A stretch of DNA of 64,000 nucleotides from Lysobacterales bacterium (lineage in GTDB: Bacteria > Pseudomonadota > Gammaproteobacteria > Xanthomonadales > Wenzhouxiangellaceae): the NCBI GenBank assembly GCA_002722315.1, contig PBLG01000021.1:1-64000 (forward strand), read 5' to 3'. Within the stretch, counting starts at the first letter, position 1; each line of letters starts with the position of its first letter. The translations under genes and the position numbers were made by a program. The notes under the pieces were generated by a model. The model was given only the letters and a program-made list of their open reading frames with translations. It was not told the origin of the DNA and ran no database searches. This document shows, one piece after another, positions 29,731 through 41,082 of the stretch.

Positions 29731-32240
29731 TCGGAAAGGAGTTTCTCCGGGACAGCCTGCGTCCTTTGTTGCGCCGCAGGGGCGTGACTGCCATCGTCAT
29801 TCTCACGCTTGCGCTGGGCGTCGGCGTGAATGCCGGGATTTTTTCGGTTTTCCACCAGATCCTGCTCCAGGAACTCTCGGTTCCGGATCCCGAAGAAATC
29901 GTGGTGCTCGATTCACCGGGCCCCCGGGATGGTTCTGTGACCACCGACGGCACCGGGCGCGACAGGCAGATATTCAGCTATCCGCTCTACGAGGACCTCC
30001 GATCGGCCACCGATACGCTTGCCGGCATGGCGGCGTTCAGATCGATCGGAATCAACCTTGGGGCGCGCGGGCAGACGACAAGCGGCAGGGGCCTGCTGGT
30101 ATCCGGGAATTATTTCGATGTGCTGGCGCTGCGGCCGGTTGCAGGCCGATTCTTCAGTGACGACGAACTGGAGTCGGCCGGAGCTCCGCGCGTCGTCGTC
30201 TTGACATACGGCCTGTGGCAGGATCGATTCGGCGGCGATCCGGCCATGGTCGGCGAGAGCATCATGGTCAACGGCCATTCGCTCGAGATCATCGGGGTCG
30301 CGCCGCCGAAATTCGCGGGCCTGAACCGGTTCTGGCCGGCCGACGCGTTCATGCCGCTTACGCTGGTCGATGACCTGACGCTCAGAGGCGATTGGTCGCT
30401 CGAGGATCGGCGAAGCCACTGGCTATACCTGTTCGGACGACTGTCCGACGGCGTTCCGATCGAGCGGGCGAGCGCCGGTCTCGCGCCGATATTCAGAAAC
30501 CTGATCCGTGAGGTCGAGGCGCCGCTTCAGCAGGGGCGCAGCGAGACCTGGATGCATCGGTTCATGGCCCGTGACCTTCAATTGCTGCCGGGTACACGCG
30601 GCCAGTCGAACACGCTTGAGTCGGTGCGTACGCCTCTGATACTGCTGCTTTGCGTGGCCGCCCTGGTATTGCTGGTCGCCTGCGTCAACATCACCAACCT
30701 GCTTCTGGCACTTGGGGCTTCCGAGCGGGGCGAAACGGCCCTGCGCCAGGCTCTTGGCGCAGGGCGGCGCCACATCCTCGGTCAGCGTGTCGCCGTACTG
30801 ATGCTTTTGGCGCTTGCCGGAACGTTGGTCAGTGTGCCGGTCGCGATGGGCGCGCTACGTCTGGTAATTCATCTGCTGCCTGCCAGCGATGCGGCGCTGC
30901 TTTCCGCGGCACTGGACTGGCGGATCATGGCAGTCGGCCTGGCGGCAAGCATCGTCGCGCTGGTGGTCGCCGGAACAGCGCCGATTCTGCAAGCCCTCAA
31001 CAACAGACCGATAGAGGCAATGCGAGAGCAGGTCGCTCGTTCGGGCCTGAGCCGGGCCGCGACACGCTTCCGGTCGTTTCTGGTGGCGGGGCAGATTGCG
31101 CTGGCGCTGGCCTTGCTCGTGGTCTCCGGCCTGTTCATTCGGAGCCTGGCGAACATCAACAGCGTGGAGCTGGGGCTGGAACCCGATTCGGTACTGAGCT
31201 TCAGCATCTCGCCGGTTCGCAATGGCTATTCGACGGAACAGTCGCGGGACCTTTTCCGTACGATCGAACAGCGGCTTGCGGGACTGCCCGCAGTATCAGC
31301 CGCCTCGGTGTCGATGGTCCCGATCCTTTCGGACAGCAACTGGGGCAGCAACCTTTCGATCGAAGGCTTCGACGATTCACCGGACACGGATACGAATGCC
31401 AGCTACAACGCGGTGGGGCCCGACTTCTTCGAAACGCTTTCGATCCCGTTGCTGCGGGGACGAATCTTCTATGAATCCGATCGCAATGGTCGCCCTCGCG
31501 TGGCCATTGTCAACCAGGCATTTCTCAGGAAGTTCGAGCTCGAACAGGGCGGTCTAGGGGCGCGCATGGCGACGGGCCAGGGGTCGGATGTCGAGCTCGA
31601 TATCGAGATTGTCGGCGTTGTCGGCGATGCCGCCTACAATTCGGTCAAGGCATCGATACCGCCACAGTTCTTCCTGTCGATCTACCAGACCGATAATGTC
31701 GGCTCGGCCAGCTTCTACGTTCGCGCAAGGCAGGAACCGGAAACACTGGTTCCCGAGATCCGCGCGCTGGTCGCGCAACTGGATCCGAATCTGCCGGTCG
31801 ACGATCTGTTTACCCTGGATACCGTGGCTGGAACGACCGTAGTGGTGGATCGCGTCATCGCTACCCTGTCGATCGTTTTCGCAGTGCTCGCGACAACGCT
31901 CGCCGCAGTGGGCCTTTTCGGCGTACTGAGCTTCTCGCTGGCGCAGCGGACCGGTGAAATCGGATTGCGAGCTGCCCTTGGCGCGGCGCCGACCAGTCTT
32001 GTATCGCTGATGCTGACACAGACGTTTCGCCTGGCAATGATCGGCGGAGCCGTTGGCCTCGCGTTGGCCTGGTTGCTCGGAAACATGGCTCGCGGACTGT
32101 TGTACGAACTGTCCCCGTTCGAGCCGCTGGTGATACTGGGTGCCACGGCGGTCCTGTTCTGTGTGGTTCTGCTGGCGAGTTGGTTGCCGGCTCGCCGGGC
32201 GGCCCGGATTCATCCCGTGCAGGCGCTTCGCTACCAATAA
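29727..32240 (+). CDS. FtsX/MacB-type ABC permease, large duplicated form (1 of 3)
   Basis: 837 aa, the size of acidobacterial-type duplicated permeases. The N-terminal helix TAIVILTLALGVGVNAGIF precedes a MacB periplasmic domain. A three-helix FtsX domain begins near residue 295, then a second periplasmic domain, and a second FtsX block sits at the C-terminus with SFSLAQRTGEIGLRAALGA. It would pair with the ATPase at 28730. Its start overlaps the small ORF stop; the next permease begins 24 bp after it ends. Confidence 0.92.
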   Translation: MIGKEFLRDSLRPLLRRRGVTAIVILTLALGVGVNAGIFSVFHQILLQELSVPDPEEIVVLDSPGPRDGSVTTDGTGRDRQIFSYPLYEDLRSATDTLAGMAAFRSIGINLGARGQTTSGRGLLVSGNYFDVLALRPVAGRFFSDDELESAGAPRVVVLTYGLWQDRFGGDPAMVGESIMVNGHSLEIIGVAPPKFAGLNRFWPADAFMPLTLVDDLTLRGDWSLEDRRSHWLYLFGRLSDGVPIERASAGLAPIFRNLIREVEAPLQQGRSETWMHRFMARDLQLLPGTRGQSNTLESVRTPLILLLCVAALVLLVACVNITNLLLALGASERGETALRQALGAGRRHILGQRVAVLMLLALAGTLVSVPVAMGALRLVIHLLPASDAALLSAALDWRIMAVGLAASIVALVVAGTAPILQALNNRPIEAMREQVARSGLSRAATRFRSFLVAGQIALALALLVVSGLFIRSLANINSVELGLEPDSVLSFSISPVRNGYSTEQSRDLFRTIEQRLAGLPAVSAASVSMVPILSDSNWGSNLSIEGFDDSPDTDTNASYNAVGPDFFETLSIPLLRGRIFYESDRNGRPRVAIVNQAFLRKFELEQGGLGARMATGQGSDVELDIEIVGVVGDAAYNSVKASIPPQFFLSIYQTDNVGSASFYVRARQEPETLVPEIRALVAQLDPNLPVDDLFTLDTVAGTTVVVDRVIATLSIVFAVLATTLAAVGLFGVLSFSLAQRTGEIGLRAALGAAPTSLVSLMLTQTFRLAMIGGAVGLALAWLLGNMARGLLYELSPFEPLVILGATAVLFCVVLLASWLPARRAARIHPVQALRYQ

Positions 32241-32264
32241 ACGGGGTCCCAACTGGAGAAGGTC

Positions 32265-34766
32265 ATGAATGGAATCATCGCAGACCTCAGGCTGGCAGTG
32301 CGGTCGCTGTTCAAGACCCGAATGGTCACGATACTTGCGGTCATCACACTGGCGCTCGGAATCGGGGCCACTTCGGCCATCTTCAGCGTGCTCGATGCGA
32401 CATTGCTCAAGCCGCCGCCTTATCCCGAGGCCGAGGAACTGGTCGCCGTGTGGGGTGTGATGCCGAATCGCGACATCGACACCTGGCAGGCATCGCCCGA
32501 CATGGTGGAGCGCTATGAACGGGAGGCCGAGCAGTTCAAGGGTTTCGCCGCCGCGTTCGGCAATCAGCACATCTTCAAGACCGGTCCGGACAGTCAGCCG
32601 GAGCAAATCGCCGCAGTCGGCATGACCTGGAACCTGTTCGAAGTCCTGGATGTCGGGCCGATGATCGGACGTTCGTTCGAGCCTCTCGACGCGGCTTTCA
32701 TTCCCGAGGAAGTACCACCCGGCGTGCCGCCGCCGCTGGATACGTTCAACCCGCCCAACGCCGTCATGCTTAGCCACGCATTCTGGCAACAGCAATACGG
32801 CGGCGATCCCGGGGCCATCGGCTCGACGATCCTGCTCGATAACTTTCCGGCCACGGTGATCGGCGTCATGCCACCCGGCTTCCAGTTGCTGATGCCTGGC
32901 GGTGTTCCCGATGATCCGGATATCTTTGAAGTGATGCGGGTCAATGTGGACGCCCAGGCAGGCGCCGGCAATGTATTCCTCAACGTGATCGCCCGAATTC
33001 GCGATGGCGTTTCGCTGGAGCAGGCCCAGCAGGAAATCGATGCGATCACGGCGCGGCTGCGCGAGGATTATGCAATCTACCGCGACAACGATTTCAGCAA
33101 CCGGCTGGTACCGCTTCAACGCGAACTCACAGAAGGCATAGACGGCATGATTCTGATGATTTCGGCGACCGTCGCGCTTGTGTTGCTGATTGCATGCGCC
33201 AACGTCGCCAATCTGTTGCTGGTGCGGGCGTTGGCGCGCAGCCGGGATCAAGCGATATTCAGTGCGCTGGGCTGCAGCCGCTGGCGAATGGTTCGTTACA
33301 GCCTGACCGAAGCAGGGCTGGTTGCCGTGGTCGGCGGCTTACTCGGCCTTGTTCTGGCGGTGATTTCGTTGCCGCTGCTGGTCGAGCTGCAACCGCTGGA
33401 GATTCCGCAGCTGCGTCGGGTCGGCATCGATATCCGGGTGCTGGTATTTACCGCTTTGATCATTACCGTGGCAACGCTTCTTGCCGGAGCGCTGCCGGCA
33501 CTCGCGCAATCGCAGCGCAATATTGCCTCCTCGTTGCGAGATCGAAGCGGGACGGAATCCTCGCGCAGTGCCGGCCATTGGCGCAATGGCCTTGTCGTCG
33601 GCGAAGTCGCGCTGGCGCTCGCGGTTCTCGTGGCGGCCGGCTTGATGCTGCAGAGCTTCAACGCGCTGCGCCAGAGTGATCCGGGCTTCGACTCGCAAGG
33701 GGTCCTGACCTTCGGCTTCGCGCTGCCGATCGACCGGTACCCGACCGCGGAACGGCAGCTGGAGTTCCAGCGCCAGTTCAAGCAGAAACTCGATGCGCTG
33801 CCGCAGGCCACGCAGGCCGGGGGCGGATTTCCGCTGCCGTTGACCGGCGTCGGTTTCGGCAGTCGCTATGCGCCGGACCTGGCGAGCTTCGAAGACGGCA
33901 GCGCCAGGCAGGCCCAGTATCGCCTGGTATACCCGGGCTATTTCGAAACGCTGCGTACACAGGTGCTGGCCGGTCGAACGCTCAGCCAGGCCGACCAGGA
34001 CGGCGCGCGCAATTACGTGGTGATCAACGAAGCGCTGGCGCATCGCGCCTGGCCCGACGAATCGGCGCTGGGCAAGACGATCTACATCCGTCGCGGAGAC
34101 CGGCCGGAGGGCGTCGCCACCGAGGTCGTCGGCGTCGTCGAGCACCAGGTCGTTCAGAACTTGCGCGAGGATCCGATCGAAACCATATATTTTTCCAGCA
34201 GTTTTGCGGGCAGCATCGGATTCTTTCCCGGCATGACATGGACCGCGCGTACGCGAGGCGATCCGCAGGCCGCGAGAACACCGATTCAGGAGGCGCTGGC
34301 GGGCCTCGATGCCGACATTCCGCTGACCAACGTCGAGTTGCTGCAGGCCCGGCTTGAAGAAGCGACCGCGGAAATGCGTTTTTCCAGCACGCTGCTCACG
34401 CTGTTCGGCCTGCTGGCGCTTCTACTGGCCGTGGTGGGCCTTTACGGCGTTCTCGCATATCGGGTTCGGCAGAGGCTTCCCGAGCTCGGCGTGCGGATGG
34501 CTTTCGGCGCAACAACGGGGCGAATCTTTTCACTGGTGCTGAAACAGGGCCTGCTGCTGGTGGGCGTCGGACTGGGCGTCGGCACGTTACTGGCACTGGT
34601 GGTGACGCGCGGACTGGCCGACCAGCTCGTGGGCCTCGGCGCCGGCGATCCGCTGACTTACCTGGCGGTCAGCGTGCTCTTTTTCCTGGTTGCCGCGATC
34701 GCCTGCACGTTACCTGCAGTGCGAGCGACGCGTACCGATCCATCCGCGACGCTGGGAGGGGAGTGA
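32265..34766 (+). CDS. FtsX/MacB-type ABC permease, large duplicated form (2 of 3)
   Basis: 833 aa, paralogue of the previous gene. It opens with VTILAVITLALGIGATSAIF, typical of this family, has a middle FtsX segment (ANVANLLLVRALARSRDQAI) and a final one (YRVRQRLPELGVRMAFGA). Periplasmic domains differ clearly from its neighbours, so the three permeases are probably not interchangeable. Its stop overlaps the GTG start of permease 3 (GTGA), showing tight coupling. Confidence 0.92.
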   Translation: MNGIIADLRLAVRSLFKTRMVTILAVITLALGIGATSAIFSVLDATLLKPPPYPEAEELVAVWGVMPNRDIDTWQASPDMVERYEREAEQFKGFAAAFGNQHIFKTGPDSQPEQIAAVGMTWNLFEVLDVGPMIGRSFEPLDAAFIPEEVPPGVPPPLDTFNPPNAVMLSHAFWQQQYGGDPGAIGSTILLDNFPATVIGVMPPGFQLLMPGGVPDDPDIFEVMRVNVDAQAGAGNVFLNVIARIRDGVSLEQAQQEIDAITARLREDYAIYRDNDFSNRLVPLQRELTEGIDGMILMISATVALVLLIACANVANLLLVRALARSRDQAIFSALGCSRWRMVRYSLTEAGLVAVVGGLLGLVLAVISLPLLVELQPLEIPQLRRVGIDIRVLVFTALIITVATLLAGALPALAQSQRNIASSLRDRSGTESSRSAGHWRNGLVVGEVALALAVLVAAGLMLQSFNALRQSDPGFDSQGVLTFGFALPIDRYPTAERQLEFQRQFKQKLDALPQATQAGGGFPLPLTGVGFGSRYAPDLASFEDGSARQAQYRLVYPGYFETLRTQVLAGRTLSQADQDGARNYVVINEALAHRAWPDESALGKTIYIRRGDRPEGVATEVVGVVEHQVVQNLREDPIETIYFSSSFAGSIGFFPGMTWTARTRGDPQAARTPIQEALAGLDADIPLTNVELLQARLEEATAEMRFSSTLLTLFGLLALLLAVVGLYGVLAYRVRQRLPELGVRMAFGATTGRIFSLVLKQGLLLVGVGLGVGTLLALVVTRGLADQLVGLGAGDPLTYLAVSVLFFLVAAIACTLPAVRATRTDPSATLGGE

Positions 34767-37195
34767 TCAATGCCTTTCATGGTCGATCGATTCGGGCGTG
34801 CGGCCCCGGTATGAATTTCAGCCTCTCGATGGAATTGCAGCGCGCGTGGCGGCGCCTGGTGCGCGCACCCGGATTTTCGCTGAGCGTGATCGTGCTGATC
34901 GCGGTCAGCATCGGCGGCGTCGCAGCGGTTGCCACGGCTGGCTGGTCGCTGTTTGCGCGGCCGCTGCCGTACAGCCAGGCGGATCGGTTGGTCACGATCT
35001 CGGGCTGGTACAAACGCGGTGATTCCCACGCCGGCCTGTCGGCAGCGCTGGTCGATGTCTTGAATCGTGAACGAAAGTTCGGAACGATCGGGATCGTCGA
35101 GCGCCCGTTCGAGCTGCGGCTGGCCGACGGTACCGGCGTGCGGGCCGGGCGTATCGATCACCGGCTGCTGGACATCCTGCGGGTTTCACCCCTGGCCGGA
35201 CGCGTCCTGACCGAGCATGACACGGCGCCCGGCGCCGATCCGGTTGCATTGATCAGCGAACGCCTGTGGCTTGACCGTTTCGGCGGAGACGTCGGAATCG
35301 TCGATCGGGTCGTGGACCTGCAGAACGGCAGAGTAAGGGTCGCCGGGGTGCTTCCGGACATGCTTGCGCTGCCGGCATGGGATACCGACATCTGGCTGCC
35401 TATGGAACTCGGCCCCGAGAAACTCTCACCGGGCATGTACTCCACTCTGCAGTCGCATACGGTTATCGCACGCGCCGATCAGGACGTCGGGATGGAGACG
35501 TACCACCAGCGTTTGCTCGCGAGACTTGAAAGCGACGAACGCCTGAACTCGCGCGAGCGACCAATGGATATCGAATACAGGGTTCGGCCACTGCGTGAAT
35601 TGTGGTCGGCCGGCCAGGGTGACGGGCTGTTGATCCTGGCTGTCGCCACGGGCGTTGTGTTGCTTGCCGCATGGTTGAACCTTGCGGGCCTCTGGCTGGC
35701 CCGCTGGACGGGACGGACGCACGAGCTTGCGATACAGTTTGCGCTGGGGGCGCGAAGCGGGCTGGCCACCGTCGGGGTTGTTCTGGAGTACGCGCTGCTA
35801 GGCATCCCGGGCCTGGTTCTTGCGACCGGCATCGCTTCGCTGGGCGTGGAAGTGTTGTACGCGCTCGAAGTGCTTGATGAAAATGGCCCGTTGCGGGCCG
35901 GACTTGCTTTACCCACGATAACGTCCGGCGTGGTACTGCTTGCATTCGGACTGTTGCCGGTCCTCGTTGCCATCCGCTGGCACATGCGTCGCCTCGCCCA
36001 CCGTTCCGCGGGTAATCTGGGTGGCAAGGGCACTGGAATGCGCGGCGGCGGGGCGGGTATGCGCAGGCTGTTGACGATTGGTCAGATCGGAATCGCGTCT
36101 TCCTTGTTGCTCGTGCTTGGCCTTCTGCTCACCAGCTGGCTCAAGCTGCTGAGCGAAGATCTGGGTTTCGACTCCGGGCGCCTGGTTACGGCCATGGTTG
36201 GCTCGCCCCAGCAGTTCCAGTTGTACCCCGATGTGAACGTGGCTGCAGCCGCCGATCGCCTTCGAAACCTGCCCGGGGTCGATTCGGTGAGCTGGTCCAA
36301 CGTCGTCCCGTTCGGCGGCATGGAATTCATCTCGGGTTACATCGTCGATGGCCGGCCGGGAGAGTCGGTCGCGGCGCGGCCGCGCTCGGTCGGCCCAGGG
36401 TTCTTTGGTGTTGCGGGTATCGACTTGCTTTCGGGGCGCACTTTTGGTCTGGAGGATGCCGGTGATGGCGTAAAGAATGCGATTGTCGATGAGGTATTCG
36501 AGCGGATGTACCTCGACGGCGCCGGCGTGGGGCGGCGTGTCAGTTCTTCCGGTGTGGAACACAGGGTGGTTGGCGTCGTCGAGTCGGTGCCGCATCGGTC
36601 ACCGGATCAGGAGCGCGACAATCCGACAATCTACACCTATTCGAACACCCCGGAGTCACAAACGCAATTGCTGGTGCGCACCTCGATGGATCCGAAGTCG
36701 ATGGTCGCTGCCGTTCGCGATACGCTCGAGCGCGAACTCGGCGAGGACCGGCTCTACTTCGTCGACAGCCTGGCATCCCGGGTCAGAAATTCCGTAAGCG
36801 ACCGAGAGCCCCAGCTGATACTTCTCGGCACGTTTGCCTGCCTGGCGCTGCTGCTCGTCTTCTACGGTCTTTATGCGCTGCAAAGCTACCAGGTCGTAGC
36901 GAGCACCTCCGAAATCGGATTGCGCCGCGCTATCGGCGCCAGCCGGACAAGAATCATTTACGCCGAGCTGGCGCGCCCCGCGCGCCTGCTGCTCCCGGGG
37001 TTGCTGCTGGGAATGCTGGGCGGGTGGCTCGGCATGCGGTTGATCGACGAGCGTCTATACAATTCCGGGCTGGGCGACCCGGAATTGCTGGCTGCAACCG
37101 GCGCGGCAATCGCGCTGACGACGGCGCTTGCAGCGCTGGTCCCTGCGTTGCGCGCTTCCCGGATAGAGCCGCTCGAAGCATTACGGCATGACTGA
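34763..37195 (+). CDS. FtsX/MacB-type ABC permease, large duplicated form (3 of 3)
   Basis: 810 aa, the most diverged of the three. An N-terminal helix (SLSVIVLIAVSIGGVAAVA), a central FtsX block near 285-420 and a C-terminal block ending VVASTSEIGLRRAIGAS are recognisable. GTG 34763 is favoured because GGAGGGGA directly precedes it and it overlaps the previous stop; ATG 34811 and 34829 are alternatives. This is the last gene of the exporter operon before the beta-lactamase. Confidence 0.9.
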   Translation: MINAFHGRSIRACGPGMNFSLSMELQRAWRRLVRAPGFSLSVIVLIAVSIGGVAAVATAGWSLFARPLPYSQADRLVTISGWYKRGDSHAGLSAALVDVLNRERKFGTIGIVERPFELRLADGTGVRAGRIDHRLLDILRVSPLAGRVLTEHDTAPGADPVALISERLWLDRFGGDVGIVDRVVDLQNGRVRVAGVLPDMLALPAWDTDIWLPMELGPEKLSPGMYSTLQSHTVIARADQDVGMETYHQRLLARLESDERLNSRERPMDIEYRVRPLRELWSAGQGDGLLILAVATGVVLLAAWLNLAGLWLARWTGRTHELAIQFALGARSGLATVGVVLEYALLGIPGLVLATGIASLGVEVLYALEVLDENGPLRAGLALPTITSGVVLLAFGLLPVLVAIRWHMRRLAHRSAGNLGGKGTGMRGGGAGMRRLLTIGQIGIASSLLLVLGLLLTSWLKLLSEDLGFDSGRLVTAMVGSPQQFQLYPDVNVAAAADRLRNLPGVDSVSWSNVVPFGGMEFISGYIVDGRPGESVAARPRSVGPGFFGVAGIDLLSGRTFGLEDAGDGVKNAIVDEVFERMYLDGAGVGRRVSSSGVEHRVVGVVESVPHRSPDQERDNPTIYTYSNTPESQTQLLVRTSMDPKSMVAAVRDTLERELGEDRLYFVDSLASRVRNSVSDREPQLILLGTFACLALLLVFYGLYALQSYQVVASTSEIGLRRAIGASRTRIIYAELARPARLLLPGLLLGMLGGWLGMRLIDERLYNSGLGDPELLAATGAAIALTTALAALVPALRASRIEPLEALRHD

Positions 37196-37323
37196 CGCGG
37201 TGACTCGCGTGAATCAAGCGGCAGTCGCGTTGCGATGACGCGAGATGCACTGCTCAATGATTGTTTTGTCATATTCTGTCCGCTGGCCGGAGGCACGGGA
37301 CGGCAAAAAGAATGGAGTTGCAC

Positions 37324-38130
37324 GTGAAAGGAAGCCTGGCAACGTTGATGCTTTTTGTCTGCATCACGGCCCATGCCCAGTGGCAGGAGCGGTCAGAATG
37401 GGGCGCGATTTTCGAGAGTGCCGAGGTCGAGGGCACGATTGCGGTGCTCGACCAGCGCGGCGGAAACAGCAGGTACTGGGCACATAACGTCGAGCGGGCA
37501 GGGCGGCGCTACATGCCGGCCTCGACGTTCAAGGTGCCGCACGCATTGTTCGCACTCGATGCGGGCGTGGTGCGTGACGAGTTCCAGGTCTTCGAATGGG
37601 ACGGCGAGAAGCGATGGCTGGATGCCTGGAACAGGGACCAGGATCTTCGCTCGTCGATGCGCAATTCGGTGGTCTGGGTCTACCAGCACTTCGCCCGGCA
37701 AATCGGCGAGGCGCGCGAGCGCGAATACCTTGTGAAGGTCGATTACGGCAACGCCGATCCCTCCGGCGGTGTCGACACGTTCTGGCTGGACGGCAACCTG
37801 AAGATTTCCGCGATAGAGCAGATCGAATTCCTGCGCCGGCTTCACTTCAACGAACTGCCGTTCAAGGTCGAGCACCAGAGGCTGGTCAAGGACCTCATGA
37901 TCAACGAAGCGGGACACGAATGGACGCGTGAGTGGATCCTGCGTGCCAAGACCGGCTGGCAGGCACGCGTCGAACCCAACGTCGGCTGGTGGGTCGGCTG
38001 GGTCGAGTGGCCCGACGGGCCGGTATTCTTTGCGCTCAACATCGACATGCCGTTCGGCAGCAAGGACGCCCCGAAGCGGACTCGGATCGCGCGCGAGGTG
38101 TTGCGCTCCATCGGTGCCCTGGAGGAGTGA
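37324..38130 (+). CDS. Class D (OXA-type) beta-lactamase
   Basis: 268 aa with a classical signal peptide (GSLATLMLFVCITAHA). All class D motifs are intact: STFK 67-70, SVV 115-117, YGN 141-143, Trp154 and KTG 209-211. The segment after KTG reads GWQARVEPNVGWWVGWVEW, close in pattern to OXA-48-like enzymes as I remember them, so carbapenem hydrolysis is possible but untested. GTG 37324 is chosen because GGAG lies six bases upstream and it gives a clean signal peptide; ATG 37312 is an alternative. It lies between the exporter operon and its probable regulators, in line with both, and no mobile-element signs flank it. Confidence 0.93.
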   Translation: MKGSLATLMLFVCITAHAQWQERSEWGAIFESAEVEGTIAVLDQRGGNSRYWAHNVERAGRRYMPASTFKVPHALFALDAGVVRDEFQVFEWDGEKRWLDAWNRDQDLRSSMRNSVVWVYQHFARQIGEAREREYLVKVDYGNADPSGGVDTFWLDGNLKISAIEQIEFLRRLHFNELPFKVEHQRLVKDLMINEAGHEWTREWILRAKTGWQARVEPNVGWWVGWVEWPDGPVFFALNIDMPFGSKDAPKRTRIAREVLRSIGALEE

Positions 38131-38209
38131 TCGGGCCAGCGGTGGAAATGTCGGATTCGCCCTACGAGAGCACCGGTTTGCGTTGCGCCGAGCTCGGCCT
38201 GGCCCGATC
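38129..38209. repeat. 11-bp perfect inverted repeat after the beta-lactamase
   Basis: GATCGGGCCAG at 38129-38139 and CTGGCCCGATC at 38199-38209 are exact reverse complements with a 59-bp loop. The left arm overlaps the beta-lactamase stop codon. It may be a transcript-end structure or a protein-binding site. Confidence 0.5.
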
Positions 38210-38317
38210 GGATGACGCCGCGAGGGACCTGCCGAGTCGTATCATGTCGTCACCGACACACCGGAGTTCGTTCAGGCGGCAATGCTGCCTGTCGGGACCG
38301 AGCGGAGCCAGACGCGA

Positions 38318-39717
<1,400 letters not shown>

Positions 39718-39721
<4 letters not shown>

Positions 39722-41049
39722 GCGGCGTTCGGCTGGAGCGGCGAATCTGGCTGTCGCTGCTTGCGGTGGCTGCATTTGCCGCGCTTGGTGCTGCCTCCAT
39801 TTCGTGGACGGGTACATGGGATGGCCCGGGATGGCCCTTGTCGGCGGCCATCGGTGCCTGCGGCGTGTTGTTGATGCTCTGGCTGGTGCGCCGGTTGGCG
39901 GGCTGGATACTGCGGCCGCTGGCCGGCGCCTCGACGGTGGTCGAGGCGCTGCGCGACGGCGATTTCAGTCTCCGGCTGCGCGAGATGCACCTGGGGCCGC
40001 TGGACGAACTCGCGCATTCGATCAACATGCTTGCCGAAAGCATGCGAGCGGATGCGCTGAATCGGCGCGAGTCGGGCCTGCTCCTGGGCAAGATTCTCGA
40101 GGAGATCGACTTGCCGGTGCTGGCGTTTCGCGACGACGGCCACCTGACGCTCAGCAACCCGGCCGCGCGCAGGTTGATCGGTCTCAGATTGCACGAAGGT
40201 GTCGACGCCCAGTCTCTCGGTCTCGCCGAACTTCTGGCCCATGACGACAAGGATCTGGAGCGCGTACGCAGTACGAGACTGGTATTCCCCGGCGGCAGCG
40301 GTCGTTTCGTCGTTCGACGGCGATCGTTCCGGCTGGGCGGCGTGCCGCATCGTCTGCTGGTGCTGACCGAGGTGGGCAGCGTGCTGGACGCCGAGCGCAA
40401 CGAGGCCTGGCAGGGTCTGGTGCGCGTGATGAGCCACGAGATCAACAACAGTCTAAGCCCGATCAAGTCGCTGGCCGAGACCTGGAATTCGCGTCTCCTG
40501 GATCCGGCCAGAGAGATCGACCGGGAAGCGCTCGCCGATAGCCTGGCGCTGATCGCGCGTCGATCCGGCGGGCTCAGCCGATTCGTCGGGATCTACGCGG
40601 GGCTGGCGAAATTGCCGGACCCGTCTCGCGAGACGGTCGACCTGCAGGAACTGCTGGAGAAAGTCTGCGCGCTCGAATCACGGGTGCCGATCCGTCTGGA
40701 CGGAACATGCGTATCGTTCGACCTGGATCCGGACCAGTTCGAGCAGGCAATGATCAACCTGCTGCGCAACGCCGTGGACGCGGTCGCCGATTGCGATGTG
40801 CCCGAGGTCCTGATTCGCTGCAGCGAGAAAGGCGGCGGACTGGTCATCGAAGTGGTCGACAACGGCCCCGGTCCGCCCGAATCGAAGAATCTGTTCGTGC
40901 CTTTCTTCACCACCAAGCCGAACGGCAGCGGCATCGGCCTGCTCCTGGTGCGCCGGATCGCGGAACTTCACGGCGGCACGTTCGATCTCGACCCGCGCCC
41001 CGATGGAACCAGCGGCGCAGTGGCGCGACTCTGGTTTCCCGGTCCATGA
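39718..41049 (+). CDS. Sensor histidine kinase, partner of the NtrC-like regulator
   Basis: 443 aa. Two membrane helices (about 10-28 and 40-58) with only a short external loop are followed by a HAMP region, a PAS-like segment and a HisKA/HATPase core. The core has H-box VMSHEINNSLSPIKS, N-box NLLRNAVDAV, VDNGPG and GSGIGLLLVRRI. The small external part suggests it senses membrane or envelope state rather than a large ligand. The start overlaps the regulator stop (ATGA). Confidence 0.93.
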
Positions 41050-41082
41050 GATAATCCCGTATCAGCCCGGAATCGCAAGGAC

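Noticed and set aside
31554-33251. 565-codon minus-strand frame opposite two permeases
   Set aside because: Shadow with biased His/Arg/Gln composition; permease frames have clear domains.
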